Below, one piece after another: positions 48,301 to 61,600 of a DNA stretch of 64,000 bases. A program made the position numbers and the translations under genes. The notes under the pieces are model-generated. The model was not told the DNA's origin. It did not search any database and saw only the letters and a program-made list of their open reading frames with translations. The stretch is taken from contig JAEOAD010000982.1 of the NCBI GenBank assembly GCA_036365145.1, positions 7,590,001 to 7,654,000 of the forward strand, read 5' to 3'. Numbering within the stretch: position 1 is the first letter of the stretch; the number at the start of each line of letters is the position of its first letter. This DNA is from Orientallactaga sibirica (Eukaryota > Chordata > Mammalia > Rodentia > Dipodidae).

Positions 48301-51300
48301 ACAGTTCTGAAGACAGAAAAAAAGTAAATGTCAATTACTGAAAAAAATGGTTTCCCAAAGGGAAAAGAAAAACATGCCAAAAGAAAAAAAGGAGATAATA
48401 GCAATTTGAAAAGCTCTAGCATTCACTAGATTCTCTCCTTTTATGAATGTATGTCACTATCCTGTTGGGTGCTAGTGGGAACTCTGTAAGTTTCCTAACA
48501 GGAGAGAATAGCTCTGCCTAGGAACAAAACCTACAACAAAAACCTTCTACAAATTGTACTTTTTTGAGATAGGGTCTCCCAGTGTAGTCCAGGCTGGCCT
48601 CAAACTTACTTGCCTTCTGCCTCAGCCTCCTGAATGTTGGAATTATAGGTGTGCATCTACATCTTGATCAAGTTTTAGCTCTTGATTGTGAGGCCAAGCC
48701 TCTAATCTGTCTACCAATGCATGAGGTGAGTGTCCCAGGAAATTTCCTTCTCTGCTCTGGCTCTCCTTTTAACCTCAAATTTTCCATTTCTTTGGCCATT
48801 AATCCCAGCACTCGGGAGGCAGAAAAGGATCTTTAGAGTTCAAAACCCAAAGAGCATAGTTTTCCAGGTCAGCCTGGAACACAGCTCTGAGTCAAAAGAT
48901 TTGGCCATAGAGAAGGTTTCCATTTCCTTTAATACTAAGAAAAGATAAAACTAAGCAGCCCCTTTCAGCCACTGGGTCAAAATGTTGTGAGAAGGTTTGA
49001 ACAGTAGGTCAGCCACTGGGGAAAATCCAAACATCCTTATCTGTTTCTATTGGTTATATGTCAAAATACCACTGAAGATAACTATTCTTTTGTGATTAAA
49101 ATTAGTTTTAGGGTCTGTGGAGATGGTTCCATGGATAAAGTGCTTGCTATGCAATCATAAGGACCCAAATTTAGATCCCTAGTACTCACATAAAAGCCAG
49201 ACAAGGTGGTTTAAGTTTGTAATCCCAGCACTGGGGAGGCAGAGACAGGCAGATCTCTAGGGCTTACTGGCTAGCTAGTCTAGCCCAATCAATGAGCTCT
49301 AGGTATAGTTAGAGACCCTGTCTCTAAAAAATAAGGTATAGAATGTTTGAGAACACCTAACATCAACCTCTAGTCTCTACAAACACTCACATACACATGC
49401 ATGAGCACCCACATGCCACCACACATACACATATACACATTCCAGAAAATTAGTTTGTAAGATTTCACTCCATATGAATGAGAGTTTATAGAAATAACAC
49501 TCTTGTATATAGCAAAGAGTTGTATCAATTAGTTTAAGTTCTCTATAGAGCATTTGACAATCAAAATTTATGGAATTCCAGAAACAGCCATGTATGTATG
49601 TATGCAAAAAACAGCAATGTTTATAATAATGAAAAAAGTACCCACACCAAAATATTCCTTAAAAGCAATTTAAGATAAATTTTAATATAAATACATAGAT
49701 AGATAATAGTAAATCTAATCAATGAAATGCCATCACATTATTTAGAGATATAAAATAATTTTCAGGATATACTAAGATAAGAAAAAATGACAAATGATTT
49801 TGTGTGATATGATCCTTAGTATTATAAATGCACATGCACATATATGCTTATATCTATACACATATAGGCATACTTATAGAAAAAAGAGAAAACAACATTT
49901 GCTAAAATATTAACATCATTTATCTCTGAGTGATGCAATTATAAGTGGTTTTTCTTCTTTTTTATCTCTCATATCTGAAGTTTTGCCAATAAACATGTAT
50001 TATTTTTCATGCAAGAAAAAGTAGAATTTTTAAGGGATCTGAGCATTTGTCCAAAATCAATAAGTCAGCAGCTTGTGTAATTTATATACCCATGGGTGTC
50101 TAATCTAGCTCAACTCATAAGAAAGGAGTGGCATAAGTAAGTAGAAAGTATGTACTATAAAGAGGTACAGTTATGTTCAATTTATGAATATATACACTTT
50201 TTCATATTTTTGCACATATGTATAGTATGGTGTATGTTTATATGTGTAGAGGCATAAGTATGTGTGGGGGTGTGCATGTGTGTAGGTGTGCACATGCATA
50301 TGTGTACATGCATGTGGAGGCCACAAGTCAAAGTTAGATGTCTTCCTCAATCATCTTCACTTATTTATTGAGACAGGGTCTCTTGCCCCTGAAATCTACC
50401 TGTATCTATCTCTCAGGTACAGGGATTACAAGGGCACACCCGGCATTTACATAAGTTCTGGGGATGCAAATTTAGGTCCTCACACTTTCACAGCAAGCAC
50501 TTTACTGACTGAGCCATCTTGCCAGTCCCCATTTCTTCATATTTTCATGAATACTAGCTAACTACTCAGGGTCTTAGTCATATCCTTAGTTTGAAATGTC
50601 CTCAACCATTATATAATGTAGAAGTATATGGACCACCATCTATAGTTAAAAATTGGAAAGATTGCTTCTCCAGAGAGCTGTTGTTAGAAAATGAAAAGAG
50701 ATACTGATCAGGGTATTGAAAATAATAGTAAATTAACATGCTGCCCTCTTTTGGTAGTTATTTGAAGCTCAATTTATATTCACTGACATTGAAGATGTTC
50801 ATCTCCTACAAATTTGTAAATAAAATAAACTAATTTTAAATCTCCCTTTTCCTTGACAGACAATGCTGATAATTCAAGTTTGTTATCACCTCCTGGTAAG
50901 CTGCTATTTTATGACTTTGGGAAATTCAGGAAAGTATTATTTGGAAAGTTCTTCAGATAGTATAACATCTGGTCAGATACAGCAAAATTATTTTCCTCTA
51001 AGTAGCTTGATTAAATTAATTGCTAGTAAACCTATACCTGAAATTTCAACTTATATTAAACACAGACAAGAAGACAGGCATATTGATCTTTCCATATTAT
51101 CAAGCAAAGCTGAGGAATAAATCACTGGGGAACAAATTGTTAGATTTCGTTATGATGGCTGCTTAAGTTCTTTAGCTGTGTTTGGTATTATAGGCCATAG
51201 GCCTAAAGAGCATCAAGAACTTAAGTGCACTAAGAGTTTTTATACTTATAGGATGAGATATTCTTTGAAACATATTGCCTGAGTACTCTCACTGAAGGAA

Positions 51301-54300
51301 TATTTCTTCCAAAGGTTTCTGAAAGCCTATCACTAACTACAATGGGAAGGCAAATAAATTAAAGAGAAACTCAAGACTAGAACCTTTATAGGCAGGCACT
51401 GAGAACAATACTCTAACTTAAGAATACTATCTGGAAGCCAGTATTCTTAGAGATAAAGTGGCCCAGCAATAACCCTTAGCTGATGGGGAAACAAAGCCTG
51501 AGGCAGCTGAGTAACAAGTCTTAGATCTCACAGCTTGTCCCACATCAAACAGAAGCAACATGGCTTCTCTAACTCCTACTTCTGTATTCCTTCTCGTGTA
51601 GCACATATCCTAAAACATTCGTGACTCAACTCATTCCACCATTAGCTGTATGAAAATGAGACTCTACTGCTATCTATTCATTTATTTAAACCAAAATAAC
51701 AATGGTGATCATTTCTCATGCACATACTATTATGCCTGGAAGTCTTCAGACATCTTCTCATTCCTCTCAGTCTTGCAGTTTAGGAATCATTATATTCATG
51801 TTACAGATGAGGAAACAGGCTCAGCAAAGAACATTTTCTCATACTCACACATTCTCTGGAGCCAGTCTGGTGGAGTTTGAATTTTGCCACTGCCCTCCCA
51901 CCCATTTCTGAACCTTCTGTGCAGTATCGGTTTATAGGGTATTTGTAAAGATAAAATGAGGTAACAAATGCACCTGGTATAAGATAAGCCCTCAATAAAT
52001 AATGACTATTATTAGCATGAGTTATTAAGTTATGGGATGAAGAATCAAACCTGTACTGAAAGCCACCAAAACCCAAGCTCTTTTGACCAAGTCACTTTGC
52101 CCCCTAGTTTGTTAAGCTTCTAGGGTACAATGAACTAGTATGTCTTTCTTCTAGTAGAAGAGCTGCCAGTAAAGGTAATCATGGTAATATCTTAAAAACC
52201 TTGCTTGATGGAATGGGGACTGGAATTCAGCAGTGTGTGCTGGTTCTAGTCACAGCCTGGGTTCTGGGTGCCTTGGGATAAAGCTGCACAAAGAGGAAGG
52301 TAGGATCCAGCATAGTATCAGAGGAGGAAGACAGCTCTGCTCACTGCTTCTGAATGGTGGTATTATTCATCAACATTCAAAAGAATAGTCATTAATGCAG
52401 TACCAGCTTTGGCTAGTTATTTTTCTTCAGCCCGAAGAGCAAAGGCATCTACATCCATGCTTCGATTTGAGTTGTTCAGAATCTGCCTTACTCCTCAAGA
52501 AATATCCTTGGTAATTGCTTAAAAGAATAAATATAGTAAATGACAAACTATGAAAGCAATAATGTGGGACAGACAGGGTGTGTGTTTCAGCCAATGCATG
52601 AACAGTCTGAAAAAGGCCAGCCAAGTGCCTGACACACCCAGCTTTTGTCCATACCAGCTGCAAATCAAGCTCCCCACAACACATAAACCACAACCCCATG
52701 GGGAATACCTGCAGCCCTACTGAGGAGCATCTCCAACGGAATGGGGGCATGGATAAGAGAAAAGAGGGTACCAACACATGATGTATCCATATGAAACATC
52801 TTGTTAATAATAAACAAAAAAGAAACAAAACATTATTTAAAACTTACTTTAGTTATAAAATGTTTGTGTTTGATTTTTCACATGCTTAGGTAGAAGTCAA
52901 GATATTGGCTCTTTTAAATATTTAAACATGCAATATGTGTGGAATAGATTGACATCCTAGCATAAGTGGAGCTATTCCAAAGGAAATTTATAACTTGATT
53001 GACTATTTTAATACCAACCATATTTTAAAATACTGGGAAATTGAGTTAGGTAGTACAATATTGAATGGCAGCAATATTTTTCAATCCTAAATTCACTGTG
53101 GGAAGAGTTGGCAGGTATCATTATAAGAGAATAGAGTCATTGTGCCAATATATTTCATGATTATAATTCAACAAGTTATTTTAAATGTTTTCTACAAATC
53201 TTTTTGCTGAAAAAAAATCTGAAAGTAGCATTTGTTTTATTTTGGTGTGTGTTTTTAAACTTACCTCTAATATTTCAGGATTAATAATCATGAGTCTCAT
53301 AGTATGCTTTCTGTTTTTTATAACTGTCTCTCAAAAGCTCTGAGTAATAAAAATTGAATAAACAATTGTTTCAAAGTTACTTATTTAATTTTTTTTCTCC
53401 TCAGCTGAATCATCTTTTGTCAGTCTTGTCCCCTACTCCAATGGTACTCCAGGCAAGATTTTTGAACAAATTTAAACCTAGATGTAGTCCAATTTGTTAA
53501 GTTTTTTGTTTTAATTATCCTTTTGTAATGTTTTTCTCCTTGGGACTAAAAGATATAGAAACTCCAAGCCTCAATGGTAAGAATTTTTCTGAAGCAAGTG
53601 AAAATTAATAAACCTTAATATGAGTAAGGATATAAAGAGAGTTGTTGAAGATTTCCATCTCTAAGTTCTTTCTGAATACACTGAATAATTTCAAATAACC
53701 CAATTCTCCAAAACAAAACAAAACCCTGTCAACATGTGAGTGTAACCTACACTTACTGGTTAAATGATAAAATTCTTGTGATCCAGGAGAGAAGACGTTC
53801 CTCTAGTACTGTAACTGTTCTGGAAAAGAAAAGAAATATTGATCACATTTTAAGTACTCCCTATCACTTGCTCCCAACACAATGCCAGCAAGTTTGATGT
53901 GACAGATTGTTTAAATGTGAAAAGCACATCCAGTGACTTCAATATGATTCAGCATGGATTTGGAGGTACAGAGCGTCCAAAGACAGCTTCTTAATGGATG
54001 ATTTTATCAATTTTTAAATAGTATGAAATGGAAAAAAACTGGCTTCCTCATCATGCTACAGAAAAGGACAAAGAACTGTACTAAATTCTAGGGAGGAAGA
54101 TAGGGCAGCACATTCTGTTCCCTCCCCTCTGGGGTAGACAGCCTTCCATCTTGCGGTGGTCAAATCCCAACACTTTTCAGAATCTTTTAGTCAAAATAAA
54201 ATTTTACCATGTGGTTGGTAGTTAAAGAGCTAAATAATCATAGATGCAGCTTGTACTGGTTGGACCTGGTTTAAATTCATATTTGGCCCAATGGGAAAGG

Positions 54301-55626
54301 CCAGCAGTTACGATTTTTTTTTATGTGTAATTACTTTTTATAATGAAAAGACTACCTTCAATTTTTCTTTGGCAGTAGTTGTTGGATCCCATTGTGTATG
54401 TGTGTGGGTATATATGCATGCATTTTAAGAGTGATAATAATATAAGACATGTTTATTTAGTTTTTTTGCTTATTTGCTTATTTATTTAGATAGGGTCTCA
54501 ATATGTAGCCCAGGCTGGCTTCAAACCCACAATCTTCCTGCTTCAGCCTGGAATTTCAGGCATGTGCCACAACATCTGGCTCATGACTCCCCCACCTAAA
54601 ATTTAATTCATAATAATAAACCTTTTTCATTTCATGAAATACCAGCATAATAGGTTTTTAATTGGATTTTACATCAAACCAGATCAAAAAGTTGGTAATG
54701 TTTAAGAACTCTAAATTTAAACTAGAATTATTTAAATTGGCTTTACAGGAGTATATCACTGGTAAAAATTATTACATTTTTGTTATATTTCACAGGGATA
54801 TTAAAATTGATTTTAATGTTGGAAAGTTTATATCCATCCAACTTGTCATTAACATAGAGGAAAGGGGACTAAATGTTAAGCAACACAAATGAGTTTAAGT
54901 CTAATAATTATAGGAATGTTAGTATGTGTTCAACAACTAGCATTCAGAAACACATTTTGAAGGAATAAATGTGTGCTCAGTAGACAAATTTGGGGCTGGT
55001 GAGTAAATGCTGGTGTGATAGTGGGTTAGCCAATGCTAGTTCCAGTTGGCTTTTGCAAAACTAACTTCTCCCAGATTTAGGGGAAAGTGAAGTTTAGGGA
55101 ATCTGAGAACACTCACATTTTTGATCCAGTACAGTAATTATATTATTTTTTTTATTATTTCAGATGCTACAAGTGTATTGTCTACTTTAAACAAAACAGG
55201 TAAATGTCAAATAATTTGCGAATGGTATAACTTCTCTTGAGTTTCTCATTTGTGTGGTTCATTGAGTTAGTAAAGAAACAAAAGCTACTTTCGTTTCTTT
55301 GCTTACTTTCTGATGCATTCAACTATTTTTTTTTTGCATTCAACTATTGATTTATTACTCCTCTGACTCTGGCATTGAGCTATAATTCTAATGTCACCAC
55401 ATTCTCAAACTTCCTTTTATGGCCATAGCACTCCATTTAAAATGGCATATATTAGTTTCTGAATATCATGGTAATACCTATTAGCTCATAAAATGGAGAA
55501 TATAGAGAAATACAAAGAAGAAAATAGAAAGCATCCTTTATGTTACTTTCTTGAGATTACTACTGTTAATAATTCAGTATATTTTAATTTAGTATCTTGT
55601 ATACATGTATTTATATGCATATACCC

Positions 55627-55675
<49 letters not shown>

Positions 55676-58600
55676 TTTTCAAAATAGTTATAATTTATAC
55701 AGATTTTTATACAATGCTCTTTTAACTTATAAATATTTGCCTGTGTTCCTTGCAGTTAATGATATAATGAAATTCCATTGTGTGCCATATGTTGAACGTT
55801 AAAATTGCATATATATAGGTTTTTTGAGGCAGGGTCTTGCTGTAGCCCAAACTGACCTGGAATTCATTATGTAGTCTCAAGATGGCCTTGAACTCATGCA
55901 ATCCTCCTATCTCTGCCTCCTAAGTGCTGGGATTAAAGGTGTGCATAGTGAACATCCTGGTGCCAATATCTTGGCATTCATCCCTGATTTATATAAGATA
56001 TATTCCAAGTATTGTACATATAGGATCAGCAGTATGAACATTAAAACCCTTCATATGTACTGCCTATTTGCCTTCTAGAAAGACTGTACCCAGCAACATT
56101 CCTTCCAACAGTTGATGAGAGTGACTGTGTCACTGTACCTTTGCTGAGAAAATATTACATACTATTAGATCTTGCTCTCAATTCCTTATGTTTTATTATT
56201 TATTGTTGAGTATTAATGAAGAATATTTTTTCTCAAAAGCATATTAGCTACCAAAACCAGAAGCTCATTTCACAATTTTTTTTTTTTCTTGCTCTAGAAA
56301 GGAAAATATCAAGACAAACAAAAAGAATATATCTAAAGGATTGTTAATGATAATGCAAAATGTTATCCACCTCCATAATTATCACCAACCATTGCCCATG
56401 AATCATACACCAAATGAAATCATCAGTAACACAGGCAAAGGTTCCTTCAACTCTTTGTATAACATCATTATTCTTTAGTATGTCTCCAAACTCCAAGAGA
56501 AATCTTTTCTTTGAAATTTGTTTATCTGGCCTAGGCAACAGTTTCTATGCAAATCTATGTCCTGAGTACAGCCTTTTATAGTTGGCCATCTACTATAGCA
56601 AGGATTTCAGAACCTGGTTCTCCAGTTTCTGGGGAATGAGCCATGAGCTTTGTCTCCAAACTGCTTTGTAAAGCTATTCCCAAGGTTCGTTTCTTTAGAA
56701 TTCATTATTATTTGCCTGTCAGTCCCTAAGTCTAAATCGTTCTGGTTCTGCTATGAGCTTATTGTGTGACAGTATTTGGATGGTTTTTATCTCTTTGAGG
56801 ACCGTTTTGTCTGCCAGTTCAATGAGGATAGTATTGTATTAACTCCTAAAGACGAAAATCAGGATGTTTGATTATAGACTGTAGTAGCAATATTTTATAT
56901 CCTATCTGTACTATGTTTAAAGAATAGGATTTTTCTTTTTGTTCTTTACAATCTGAAGGTCTTGCTAGTGACTTATTTCTACCTATCTGAAGTGTAAATT
57001 CACATTTGTTGGTCTAGCAGGAGTGCCTGGAAACTGAAGTAGAATGACACAAACAGTGGGGTGTGTCATGGGTGTGATCTAACTGGGTAAACATGAGATT
57101 CCAACTCTTAGACCCACCCTAGGCCAAGGCTTCATGTTCTATGAGTGAGAGTCCCATTCATTCTGCTTCTGGGGATAAATGATGGTGTCTTAAAGATGTC
57201 AACAGTGCACTTTTCTAACCACTTCATTGAAAAACCATAGTCATGGCAAATTGTTTTCTTAAAGCAACAATTCTGCTCTAATATTTAAATTGCTTCTTTG
57301 CAGAAAAAACTAAAATCACTATAGTAAAAACCTTCAATGCATCAGGTATGACTTATTATCAATATCAAGATTTTCTTTTTCATAATTAACATAAACAAAT
57401 GGCTGATATTATGATTTCTTTCTCTTGTTTCTTACTTTTAAAAAATAAAATCTGTTCTTAATGAATAGATATATATGCACTGGGTACTTGAAATTGTACT
57501 AGGTGTTTTGGGCTATATAATAATGATCAGACACAGTACCCAACCTCAAGAATCTTTTAGTCTAGGGGGAGACAAGGCAAACAAGCAGGTAACTAACATG
57601 AATATGCATGAAGATAAAGTCAATGATTCTACAAGTAGTTTTGTTTGTTTTGGTGCTGAGCATCACACCCAGGGCCTCACACATGCTAAGCATGTGCCCT
57701 ACCCATGAGCTACACCCCCAGGATCACAAGTATATCTAACACACTTAAGAGACATGGAAGACAGAGGGATTGACAGTACTAAGGTTATCCACAGGATGCA
57801 ATTAATGTAGGAGCTTGAGTCTCAACCTTCAAAATGACAAAGGGGCATATTGTTAAATAAATGATGTGAAGCTAAACATGCAAGATAAGCTTTTTGAAAG
57901 GCTTTTGATTGATTTCAGTGGTCCAAATCTGGTTCACTGCCTGTTTTTATGAATAAAGTTTTATGTGAACATGGCCCTGCCCATTTGTTTACATATTTTC
58001 TGTGGCTACTTTTTTGCTACATAAAATGGAGTAGCTGAAATAGTGACCACTTCATCTCAAAACCTAAAATATTTGCTATCTGACCATTTTCAGATAAAGT
58101 TTTCCCAGTTGGGATTTAAAGAATGATCTGTGCTCACGTACTGAGGGGGAGGGGTGGGAATAACAGATAACAGTCCTAGAAATAGGAAAGAAAATTCTCA
58201 GTGTAAGAGAACTACAAAAACATACATATCGCTGGACATGGAGGTAAGTAAAATTTGAAGAAAGATGAGAAATAGTAGAATGAAAAGCTTAGCAAGCAGT
58301 AGACCAATGTTTTAAAGGCCACTGAAAGCATTACTACCCACCATCTATATAGTTTCTATTTGTATGGTATATCTATTATAATGAGTTATATCTACAAGCA
58401 AGTATATTTGAAATGTCTTTCTTTTGTTGGCATGGGTAACGATGCTGTGAAAGAACATGGAAATATATATGTCAGGTTATTTTGGTATATCAGTTTGTTC
58501 ATAGAAACTAAACTCTTAGCTGAAGCATGACACTCATTTACCAATAAATCATTCTGACAGAAGCCATATCACACACACAAAATCAAACTTAAATTTTGAT

Positions 58601-61600
58601 TTGTATCCAGATCAGTTTCTCATAAAACAAACTCATAATGTACAATGGAAACAGGCTAGCATTTGAGCATTGTACACATAATTCTGACCAAAGATAACCT
58701 AAGAAGAAAACCAAAATATTGCTTAATATACTATTTTCCCCTTGTTAGTTTACTTAGTACCCATTTTCTATAGATTTCTTGCACTGTATCAAAATGATGC
58801 AATTAATGAAGAAAAGATTCTTAGAGGATGGAACCTTGAGCTCTTTTTAAATTAAAAAAGAAGCACTTCTCCTTTCACCAGAGGACACAGTATTTCCCAG
58901 ATTATCTGTATGAAGTTTTTCTTCTAACATGGATCATTTCATCTCCCAGTCATCTGCCTCCTTCATATGCCCATGTAGTCTGATAGCCTGGTCATCACTC
59001 AACCTTTTTTTTCTGGCTGGTATCACCTACTATATTGTACCTCCTTGAGGGAAGGATCTGTATATGTAACTTCTTAAAACCTATAAAATATGGTAGGTAC
59101 TCAGCATATGCATTTTGAGTTTTTAATTGTATACTTATGACATAATGTCATTTGTTTTATTGTTTCATACATTCACTTGCATAAAGAGCTAGGACCAACA
59201 TTAGAATCTCCTAGGACTCTCCTTCCCAGGAAAGGAAGAAGGATCTGTGATCAAGGGCTAGTCCACTTAAAGTCTGTGCATATGATTTGTTTTCATGATA
59301 CTCTATTTATATTGGGCGGGAGAGGCATTAATTAGGAATGGGACCAAGAAATTTCCAAGAATTAGAGGATTAGACATTGACATACTAAAGAATAGTAGTT
59401 AAATTCTATAGCTGCTCAACTAAATTAAATAAAAACTCCTTTCTTTAGTCTTTGTGGAATTCATCCAGCCAATTCTATCTAGCTTCTTAATATCTTTGAT
59501 CTACACTTGTAAGTTTTCTTGACAATACTGGTATTAATATACTTAACCAGCTGTGTTTTTTTTTCAGGAGTTAAATCTCAGAGAAATATCTGCAATTTGT
59601 CATCTATTTGCAATGACTCAGGTTAGTTCTTATGTACTTACACATTACCAGATAGATTTGCTCCATAGAGAAAAATGGTTTGGGCTGGAGAGATGACTTA
59701 GCAGTTAGGGCACTTGCCTGCAAAGCCTAAGGACCCAGGTTCAATTCCCCAGTACCCACATAAGCCAGATACACAAGGTGGCACGTGTGTCTGGTATTTG
59801 TTTGCAGTGACTAGAGGCCCTGGTGCACCTGTTCTCTCTCTCTCTCTCTCTCTCTCCTTCCCTCCCTCTCAAATAAGTAAATAAATAATTTATAAATGAT
59901 TTGAAGCAGGGAATGTTGTCTCACACCTTAACTTCAACACTCAGGAGGCTGAGGTAGGAGGATTGCTAGAGCTTGAGGCTAGCCTGGGCTACAGAGTATG
60001 GTCCATGTTAGCCTGGGCTACATTGAGACTTTGCCTCAAAGAGAAAGAAAGAAAGGAAAGATAGTTTGTTTGTCTGCTGTTGTTAATGTATGGATCTTTC
60101 TTACCTGTTTCTCTTTGTACTATTTGGCTACTACAAGTCCCTAATAAAAATAAATGCAATTTTTATCTGCATATAATTATCTCCCAATTGTTTAGTCAGA
60201 GCATATGGATTAAATTCCTTAATATGAGATGCGAGGCTCTACACAAACCATTTTTATTTATAGTTTTAAATCCATACCCTTGGAGTTAAGCCATGAATAT
60301 AATTAAGCAATGAAATTATTAGTAATTTGTGTATAAATCTCTCAAGGTTTTTCTTAAGAGCTTAAGCATTGAAGCTTAGAAACAGAGTATTGTCCTTTGC
60401 TAACAATAAAGCCAGACTTTGTAATACTGAATTTTCATGTATACCTAGCTTAATTAAATGCTGATTCCAGTTGTATCCATAATAAATTTACCATCTCTAA
60501 AACTGTCCACTGTTTTTAAAATTAAGATGGAATCTCTTGAGGACATGTTATTTTTGAAGTGGGAATATTTTTCCTTCTGCCATGGCCAGAGGAATGAAAC
60601 AACCTCTTTTCTCCCATTGATTTGGCTGTCTGGGCTCTCGCTTCATTATTAAATCCAATGAAAGCAAATGTGAAAAACATAAAAATATGGTGTGGCAGGT
60701 CATAACTGGATTGAAGATCATGGGCAGAGTGCAGAGGAAGGTAACAAGGTATTTTATATTAAAGTCTTGGTACAACTCTAGTACTAATCATTAAAGGATT
60801 TTTCCCTCTATGCTATTCTTTTGATAGTGTTTTTATAGTATTTGTTTAAAATATATAGGTAACAAATTCAAGTAAAGTAAGTTAAAGTGAGATAGGTTAT
60901 AAAACAAAAAAACATCATATTAAAAGAAAGTTTTGCTGGGCATGGTGGTACATGTTTTTAATCCCAGCTCTTGGGAGGCAGAGGTAGGAGGATCCCTGTG
61001 AGTTCAAGGCCAGCCTGAGACTACAGAGTGAATTCCAAGTCAGTCTAGGCTAGAGTGAGACCCTACCTCAAAACAACAACAACAACAACAACAAAAGCTG
61101 GGCATGGTGACGCATGCCTTTAATCCCAGCACTCGGGAGTCAGAAGTAGGAGGATCATTGTGAGTTCAAGGCCACCCCAAGACTATAGAGTGAATTCCAG
61201 GTCAGCCTGGGCCAGACTAAGACCATACCTCAAAAAATAAAAAAAAAAATAAGAAAAGAAACAAAGAAAGTTTCACAAATATTTTCTACTGTGTGAATGG
61301 GAGATTTGCTCATCTAAACTGTACTGATATGTTCCAGGGAGACTATGAAGGGAAATGTTAGCAGGTCTTTCTTAAAGGAAAAAAAAAAAAAACACTGGGC
61401 TGTGGAAAGAGCATTGGTTTAACATGTGCACAGCCCTGGGTTCCAATCCCTAGCACTATAAAAAATGGATACACTTTATTTTCATACTCTGTGAAACTTT
61501 CTTTGTCCTCTTTCTCTTCCCCCTTCTTACTCTTTTCTTTACTGTATCCCAATAATGCCATTATAGAAGAGCATCATCTATGTCTTGGGATGGTGACTAA

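Larger units (their letters stand above)
17206..50859 (+). other. ADGRG2: ADGRG2 intron after the first coding exon (33.7 kb)
   Basis: It runs from donor gtaagg at 17206 to the acceptor AG at 50858-50859. It holds most of the repeats listed here, the nested L1 block and the 4-kb tandem duplication. I saw no additional ADGRG2-like exon inside it. Confidence 0.9.
55490..56190 (-). repeat. Ancient L1 (L1M-type) 3' part, antisense, interrupted by a B1
   Basis: The order gagattactactgttaataattc, tatgcatata, aatgaaattccattgtgtgcc, (B1), gtgaacatcctggtgcc, accc-agcaacattccttccaacag, gagagtgactgtg matches antisense old L1 3' sequence. Confidence 0.65.

Noticed and set aside
50863..51120. 85-codon plus-strand ORF starting inside an ADGRG2 exon
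   Set aside because: Uses a different frame from the receptor and runs through the splice donor into the intron.
52427..52828. 133-codon minus-strand ORF within an ADGRG2 intron
   Set aside because: Hydrophobic stretches and Cys content look like random AT/pyrimidine-rich translation; no family match recognised.
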